Origin: Streptomyces sp. V3I8
GTDB lineage: Bacteria; Actinomycetota; Actinomycetes; Streptomycetales; Streptomycetaceae
NCBI RefSeq assembly: GCF_030817535.1
Contig: NZ_JAUSZL010000002.1
Location: 4,030,001-4,094,000, forward strand
Direction: 5' to 3'
Length of the DNA: 64,000 nt
Positions 59,398 to 64,000 of this stretch are shown piece after piece. Within the stretch, counting starts at the first letter, position 1. The number at the start of each line of letters is the position of its first letter. A program made the position numbers and the translations under genes. The notes below the pieces were generated by a model. It had not been told where the DNA came from. It did not search any database and worked only from the letters and a program-made list of their open reading frames with translations.

Positions 59398-61635
59398 ATG
59401 AGCCAGCCCAACGCACAGGCACAGGTACAGGCACAGCACCCGCAGCCGTCCGTCGGATCCATCGCCGCGCACCGCCCGCACACCGTGGCGGCGAACGTCT
59501 CCGACCTGGAACCCGACCTCGACGCCGACCTCGACGCGTACGAGGACACCGTGCAGGACGGCGTCCAGCTTCCCCAGGGCCGTTTCCTCGACCGGGAGCG
59601 CAGCTGGCTCGCCTTCAACGAGCGGGTCCTCGAACTCGCCGAGGACCCGAGCACGCCGCTGCTCGAACGCGCGAAGTTCCTGGCCATCTTCGCCAGCAAC
59701 CTGGACGAGTTCTTCATGGTCCGGGTGGCCGGCCTGAAGCGGCGCATCGCCACCGGCGTGGCCACCCGCTCGGCCTCGGGCCTGCAGCCCCGCGAGGTGC
59801 TGGAGATGATCTGGGCCCGCTCGCGCGAGCTCATGGCCCGGCACGCCGCCTGCTACCAGGAGGACGTGGCGCCCCAGCTCGTGGAGGAGGGCATCCACCT
59901 CGTCCGCTGGAGCGAGCTGTCCGAGAAGGAGCAGGCCCGCCTCTTCACGCTCTTCCGCCACCAGATCTTCCCGGTCCTGACCCCCCTCGCGGTCGACCCG
60001 GCGCACCCCTTCCCGTACATCTCGGGGCTGTCCCTGAACCTCGCGGTCGTCGTGCGCAACCCGGTCTCCGGCCACCGCCACTTCGCGCGCGTGAAGGTCC
60101 CGCCGCTGCTCTCCCGCTTCCTGGAGGCCTCCCCGGACCGCTTCGTCCCCATCGAGGACGTCATCGCGGCCCATCTGGAGGAGCTCTTCCCCGGGATGGA
60201 GGTCCTCCAGCACCACGCCTTCCGCGTCACCCGCAACGAGGACCTGGAGGTCGAGGAGGACGACGCCGAGAACCTGCTCCAGGCCCTGGAGAAGGAGCTC
60301 ATGCGCCGCCGCCTCGGGCCGCCGGTGCGCCTGGAGGTCGAGGAGTCCATCGACCGGTACGTACTGGACCTGCTGGTACGCGAGCTGAAGATCTCCGAGG
60401 CCGAGGTGTACCCCCTGCCGGGTCCCCTGGACCTCACGGGCCTCTTCGGCATCGGCGCCCTCGACCGGCCCGAGCTGAAGTACCCGAAGTTCATCGCGGG
60501 CACCCACCGCGACCTCGCCGAGGTCGAGTCGGCGTCCGCGCCCGACATCTTCGCGGCCCTGCGCGAACGCGACGTCCTGCTGCACCACCCGTACGACTCC
60601 TTCTCCACCTCCGTCCAGGCGTTCCTGGAGCAGGCGGCGGCGGACCCCGACGTGCTGGCCATCAAGCAGACGCTGTACCGGACCTCGGGCGACTCGCCCA
60701 TCGTCGACGCCCTCATCGAGGCCGCCGAAGCCGGCAAGCAGGTCCTCGTCCTCGTCGAGATCAAGGCGCGCTTCGACGAGCAGGCCAACATCAAGTGGGC
60801 CCGCAAGCTGGAGGAGGCCGGCTGCCACGTGGTCTACGGCCTCGTCGGCCTGAAGACCCACTGCAAGCTGTCGCTGGTGGTGCGCCAGGAGGGCGACACC
60901 CTGCGCCGCTACTGCCATGTCGGCACGGGCAACTACCACCCCAAGACCGCCCGGCTGTACGAGGACCTGGGGCTCCTGACCGCCGACCCGCAGGTGGGCG
61001 CGGACCTCTCCGACCTCTTCAACCGGCTCTCCGGCTACTCCCGCCGCGAGACCTACCGCCGTCTGCTCGTCGCGCCCAAGTCCCTGCGCGACGGCCTGAT
61101 AGCGCGCATCAACAAGGAGGTCCAGCACCACCGTGCCGGACGTCCCGCCTACGTCCGCATCAAGGTCAACTCCATGGTGGACGAGGCACTCATCGACGCC
61201 CTCTACCGCGCCTCGCAGGCGGGTGTGCCGGTCGACGTGTGGGTGCGCGGCATCTGCGCGGTGCGGCCGGGCGTCACGGGCCTGTCGGAGAACATCCGCG
61301 TACGGTCCATCCTCGGCCGCTTCCTCGAACACTCGCGGGTCTTCGGCTTCGGCAACGGCGGTGAGCCCGAGGTGTGGATAGGCAGCGCCGACATGATGCA
61401 CCGCAACCTCGACCGCCGTATCGAAGCCCTGGTCAGGATCACCGACCCGGCCCACCGGTCGGCCCTCGCCCGCCTGTTCGAGACCGGCATGTCCGACTCC
61501 ACCTCCTCCTGGCACCTCGGCCCCGACGGCGAATGGACCCGGCACGCGGCCGACGCCGAAGGCCAGCCGCTGCGCAACGTCCAGGAGATGCTCATAGACG
61601 CCCGGAGGCGCCGGCGTGGCACAGCGACACCTTGA
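59398..61635 (+). CDS. ppk: polyphosphate kinase 1
   Basis: 745 residues. Head with Gln/Ala and Asp/Leu repeats (1-55), N domain ([20 protein letters not shown]), head domain with [20 protein letters not shown], and catalytic C1/C2 domains ([55 protein letters not shown]). The phosphorylated His lies in the HCKL/NYH region. It makes polyphosphate reversibly from ATP at the membrane. Start at 59398 (MSQPNAQAQ) is chosen because upstream in-frame sequence is Pro/Arg-rich and not family-like. CHAD and Nudix genes follow. Confidence 0.95.
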   Translation: MSQPNAQAQVQAQHPQPSVGSIAAHRPHTVAANVSDLEPDLDADLDAYEDTVQDGVQLPQGRFLDRERSWLAFNERVLELAEDPSTPLLERAKFLAIFASNLDEFFMVRVAGLKRRIATGVATRSASGLQPREVLEMIWARSRELMARHAACYQEDVAPQLVEEGIHLVRWSELSEKEQARLFTLFRHQIFPVLTPLAVDPAHPFPYISGLSLNLAVVVRNPVSGHRHFARVKVPPLLSRFLEASPDRFVPIEDVIAAHLEELFPGMEVLQHHAFRVTRNEDLEVEEDDAENLLQALEKELMRRRLGPPVRLEVEESIDRYVLDLLVRELKISEAEVYPLPGPLDLTGLFGIGALDRPELKYPKFIAGTHRDLAEVESASAPDIFAALRERDVLLHHPYDSFSTSVQAFLEQAAADPDVLAIKQTLYRTSGDSPIVDALIEAAEAGKQVLVLVEIKARFDEQANIKWARKLEEAGCHVVYGLVGLKTHCKLSLVVRQEGDTLRRYCHVGTGNYHPKTARLYEDLGLLTADPQVGADLSDLFNRLSGYSRRETYRRLLVAPKSLRDGLIARINKEVQHHRAGRPAYVRIKVNSMVDEALIDALYRASQAGVPVDVWVRGICAVRPGVTGLSENIRVRSILGRFLEHSRVFGFGNGGEPEVWIGSADMMHRNLDRRIEALVRITDPAHRSALARLFETGMSDSTSSWHLGPDGEWTRHAADAEGQPLRNVQEMLIDARRRRRGTATP

Positions 61636-62722
61636 CCCGACGGCCGGACCCGTGGCCGGGGACGTCCTCACGGCGTATCTCCGTTCCCAGGCCACGGAGT
61701 TCCTCCGCGCGCTGCGCCAGCACCGGGAGACCGGCGGCGCGGCGGGTGGGGGTCCCCTCGCGCGAGCGCAGTCGAGCGTGGGGGGGAACGGCTCCAGGGA
61801 GGCCGTGGACGCGGCGCGCGCGCTGCGCCGCTCGGCCCGCCGCATCAGCGGCACCCTGCACACCTTCCGGCCCCTGCTCGACGAGGACTGGTCGGAGGGC
61901 ATGCGCCCCGAACTGGCCTGGCTGTCAGGGACCCTGGCCCGCGAACACGCGTACGGGGCCCGTCTGGAGCGGCTGCTCGCGGCGCTGCAGCGGCTGTCGG
62001 GCTCGGCCGCGTTCCCCGCCCAGGTCACCTCCGGGGTACGCACGGAGAAAGGCGGTCTGACCGTCGGCGCGGCCAGGGCGGGCGCCCTGCTGGAGCGCCA
62101 GCTGACCCTCGCCCGGACGCGCGCCCACTCGGCCGCGCTACAGGCCCTGGGCTCCAGCCGCTTCCACGCCGTCGCCGACAACGTCGCCGTGCTGGCCAGC
62201 GAGGTCCCGCTGTCCGCCGCCGCGACGGCGAGCGCGGCCACCGCCACCACGACCACCGCTGTCGCCACCGCCACCGCCACCGGACTCAAGCCGCTGGCCG
62301 CCGCCGCGGAGGACCGCCTCTGCGACGCCGTCACCGGGCTGCCCCTGGTCACCGCGGGCCACCCCTACAACTCGCAGGCCCTCGTCCACGGCCTCTCCAC
62401 CGACACGGCCCCGCAGCCCCAGGACGCCCCCTGGCACCAGGTACGCCTCCTGCTGCGCCTGCACCGGTACGCGCGCGAGGTGGTGTTCGGCGACGAAGTC
62501 CGGGTGGATGTCCGCCTGCTGAACGCCGGACAGGCCCTGGACCGGCACCGTGACGCGTCGGAGGCGGCCGCGGCGGCCGCCGCCGCGGCCCGCACGCCGC
62601 GCATCGCCCCCGCGACGGCGTACGCCCTCGGGGTGCTGCACGCGGACCAGCGGCACGAGGTGGAAGCGGCCAGGTTCACGTTTCAGCGGACCTGGACGAG
62701 GGAGACGGTCGGCACTGCGTGA
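61616..62722 (+). CDS. CHAD-domain polyphosphate-binding protein
   Basis: 368 residues. Helical CHAD domain with conserved basic residues lining the pore ([33 protein letters not shown]) and an Ala/Thr-rich low-complexity loop (about 200-225). CHAD domains bind inorganic polyphosphate, and the gene starts inside ppk (20-base overlap), so it probably acts on the ppk product. Residues about 44-58 are encoded by an inserted repeat. Ends with a long poly-Ala stretch and [11 protein letters not shown]. Confidence 0.85.
   Translation: MAQRHLDPTAGPVAGDVLTAYLRSQATEFLRALRQHRETGGAAGGGPLARAQSSVGGNGSREAVDAARALRRSARRISGTLHTFRPLLDEDWSEGMRPELAWLSGTLAREHAYGARLERLLAALQRLSGSAAFPAQVTSGVRTEKGGLTVGAARAGALLERQLTLARTRAHSAALQALGSSRFHAVADNVAVLASEVPLSAAATASAATATTTTAVATATATGLKPLAAAAEDRLCDAVTGLPLVTAGHPYNSQALVHGLSTDTAPQPQDAPWHQVRLLLRLHRYAREVVFGDEVRVDVRLLNAGQALDRHRDASEAAAAAAAAARTPRIAPATAYALGVLHADQRHEVEAARFTFQRTWTRETVGTA
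61746..61787. repeat. palindromic repeat inserted in frame in the CHAD gene
   Basis: About 42 bp beginning GTGGGGGTCCCC and ending GCGTGGGGGGGA, with an inner CGCGCGAGCG. This is the type of GGGGGTCCCC...GTGGGGG element that recurs in Streptomyces intergenic DNA. Here it adds [15 protein letters not shown] to the protein without breaking the frame. Confidence 0.65.
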
Positions 62723-62756
62723 CCGACGCAGACCGGTACTCGTGGAGGGAGGCCCC

Positions 62757-63197
62757 GTGCACGCGAACGGAGACCCCGTGCTCGTGGACGCAGATCCGGT
62801 GCTCGCGGCGGGCTGCGTGCTGTGGCGGCGCTCGCCCGACGACGGCGAACTGCAGATCTGCCTGGTCCACCGGCCGAAGTACGACGACTGGTCGCACCCG
62901 AAGGGGAAGCTGAAGCGCGGGGAGACCGCGCTCGCCGGTGCGCTCCGCGAGGTCGAGGAGGAGACCGGGCACCGTTGTGCCCCCGGGCCCGGCCTGTCGA
63001 CCCTTCGTTACGTGGCCAACGGGCGGCCGAAGCAGGTCAGCTACTGGACCGCCGAGGAGACCGGGGGCCGGTTCGTGCCCAACCGGGAGGTGGACCGGGT
63101 GCTGTGGCTGGCTCCCGCGGCGGCACGTGAGCGGGTGACGCAGCTCCGGGACCGGGAGCTGGTCGACGAGCTTCTCGCCGTGCTGAAGCGGGTCTAG
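62757..63197 (+). CDS. Nudix hydrolase (MutT-like)
   Basis: 146 residues. Full Nudix box G-x5-E-x7-R-E-x2-E-E-x-G in GKLKRGETALAGALREVEEE plus TGHR. The N-terminus LAAGCVLWRRSPDDGELQIC is like mycobacterial MutT1 but the C-terminal histidine-phosphatase domain of MutT1 is absent. Likely hydrolyses oxidised nucleotides or diadenosine polyphosphates; adjacency to ppk favours polyphosphate-related metabolism (inference). GTG start at 62757 after GGAGGGAGG. Confidence 0.88.
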   Translation: MHANGDPVLVDADPVLAAGCVLWRRSPDDGELQICLVHRPKYDDWSHPKGKLKRGETALAGALREVEEETGHRCAPGPGLSTLRYVANGRPKQVSYWTAEETGGRFVPNREVDRVLWLAPAAARERVTQLRDRELVDELLAVLKRV

Positions 63198-63661
63198 CGC
63201 CGGGCGCCCCGCCGGAACGTGCCGGCGGCGCGGGTGCGGGTGCCGGCGCGGGTGCGGGCGCTGGCGCGGGTGCAGGTGCCGGCGCAGGTGCCGGTGCCGG
63301 TGCGGGTGCCGGTGCTGGTGCTTGAGGGCTTGTCCAGCGGCTCCCGCGTGCCCGGAGGGCGTCCCTCAGAGGCCGCCTTCGGTCTCGTGGGTCTCCGCGT
63401 CCCGGCGGGCCGAGCTGCGGGCCCGGCGGGCCGGGCCTCTCCAGCCACAGGCGCAGCGGGCCACGCAGAAACGACCCTGCTCGGCCGTCGTCGTGCGGTG
63501 TTCCTGGGCGCTGGTCTCTTCCGGCTGTGCCACTCTCCCCACGGTACCGATGCCGGGTAAACGATTCCCCATGGCGCGTACCGGCGTGACAACACCTCCC
63601 ACCGGTCGTTAGGCGGGGCAAGAAGCCCGCCCAAGGACGTCCCGGCTGGGGGTAGCAGGCG
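63198..63661. other. intergenic region with GC-rich minisatellite
   Basis: 464 bp. 63225-63325 is a run of GGTGCGGGTGCCGGCGCGG-type units. The rest holds the promoter of the lipoprotein gene (lower GC around 63560-63620) and no gene. Confidence 0.6.
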
Positions 63662-64000
63662 ATGGTGGAGCGGCACCGAACACGCAAGGACGGCGCGGTC
63701 GCCCTGGCCGCCGCGGCGACGGGGCTGCTGCTCTGCGCCGTCGGCTGCTCGGGCGGCGGGGCCGCCTCCGACGACGCCCGGGCCGCCGACGAACCGGTCG
63801 GGGTGCTCCACGGGGCCGCCGGGAAGCTGGTCCGCGCCGGCACCTCCAAGGTCCGCACGTCGATGGAGATGGCCACCGGCGGCACCCGCGTGACCATCCG
63901 GGGCGAGGGCGTCTACGACTTCGGGGGCCGGGAGGGCCGGCTGAAGGTGCTCCTCCCGCAGGACCCGGCCGGCGTCGACCGCCGCCCGATCACCGAACTC
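63662..64000 (+). CDS. lipoprotein (3' end outside window)
   Basis: 113 residues visible. Signal peptide with lipobox LLCAVGC (acylated Cys at about 29), then GGGAASDDARAADEP and a beta-rich domain (TSKVRTSMEMATGGTRVTIR, GEGVYDFGGREGRLKVLLP). The layout resembles LppX/LprG-like extracytoplasmic lipid-binding lipoproteins; similarity is weak and only the N-terminal third is visible. GGGGGT precedes the ATG. Confidence 0.8.
   Translation, partial: MVERHRTRKDGAVALAAAATGLLLCAVGCSGGGAASDDARAADEPVGVLHGAAGKLVRAGTSKVRTSMEMATGGTRVTIRGEGVYDFGGREGRLKVLLPQDPAGVDRRPITEL

Noticed and set aside
59203-62352. 1049-codon open frame antisense to ppk and the CHAD gene
   Set aside because: Long antisense frames are expected opposite high-GC genes with strong third-position bias. 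Its translation has no family features, while the plus strand encodes clear Ppk and CHAD proteins.
1-64000. tRNA, rRNA, insertion sequences, integrases, CRISPR arrays, biosynthetic gene clusters
   Set aside because: None recognised by eye. tRNAscan-SE, Rfam and antiSMASH runs would be the decisive check.

Overview
The window is a contiguous piece of a Streptomyces chromosome. The evidence is very high GC, genes with strong third-position GC bias, GTG starts, many 4-base ATGA/GTGA gene overlaps, mycothiol genes (mshA at the left edge, mshD at 52.9 kb), developmental regulators (DevA type, RsiG) and the actinobacterial nitrogen regulator GlnR. From memory, the gene order resembles the S. coelicolor chromosome from mshA through devA, nur and glnR to ppk. 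It is conserved core DNA, not an island: I see no phage, insertion sequence, CRISPR array, rRNA or tRNA, and no secondary-metabolite cluster.

Layout. 0-14 kb: mshA (cut by the edge), a methyltransferase, an NlpC/P60 wall hydrolase, a receiver-PP2C phosphatase, the DUF2516 / HbhA-like / XRE-regulator group (the regulator preceded by a perfect 26-bp palindrome), a tandem VOC protein, a decayed carboxymuconolactone-decarboxylase plus SigJ pair, a nitroreductase-hemerythrin fusion, a HelD-like ATPase and its TetR neighbour. 14-22 kb: the most unusual part. Three DevA-type GntR regulators lie here, each facing a divergent gene for a ~60-residue membrane protein. There is also a HAD phosphatase (devB), a double-domain kinase and a membrane-anchored copy of the DevA-type C-terminal domain. 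22-36 kb: Eis-like acetyltransferase, the c-di-GMP-dependent anti-sigma factor rsiG, dtd, a ygfZ/nur/FABP operon, a three-gene operon of anchored extracytoplasmic proteins, DsrE, DUF3099, a sulfurtransferase operon with a Cys-containing leader peptide, DUF2993, a Gln-rich membrane protein, a MoaD-like protein and a hydrolase. 36-48 kb: glnR with a coupled 18-codon upstream ORF, a LacI regulator, two serine proteases, an MprAB-like two-component system, an ECF sigma factor with a CU044_5270 protein, a phosphatase and a pectinesterase. 48-64 kb: an ABC exporter, a tiny Lys-rich protein, a secreted 5'-nucleotidase, mshD, a six-gene sigma / anti-sigma / ABC operon, the polyphosphate group ppk-CHAD-Nudix, and a lipoprotein cut by the right edge.

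How the genes work together. Much of the window is control of development, stress and nutrient status: DevA family and RsiG (sporulation), GlnR (nitrogen), Nur (nickel), a PP2C phosphatase, two ECF sigma factors and an envelope-stress protease with a two-component system. Thirteen genes have a TANNNT hexamer 6-7 bases before the start codon, which predicts leaderless mRNAs. I used this to choose several starts. Perfect inverted repeats of 8-19 bp mark most operon ends.
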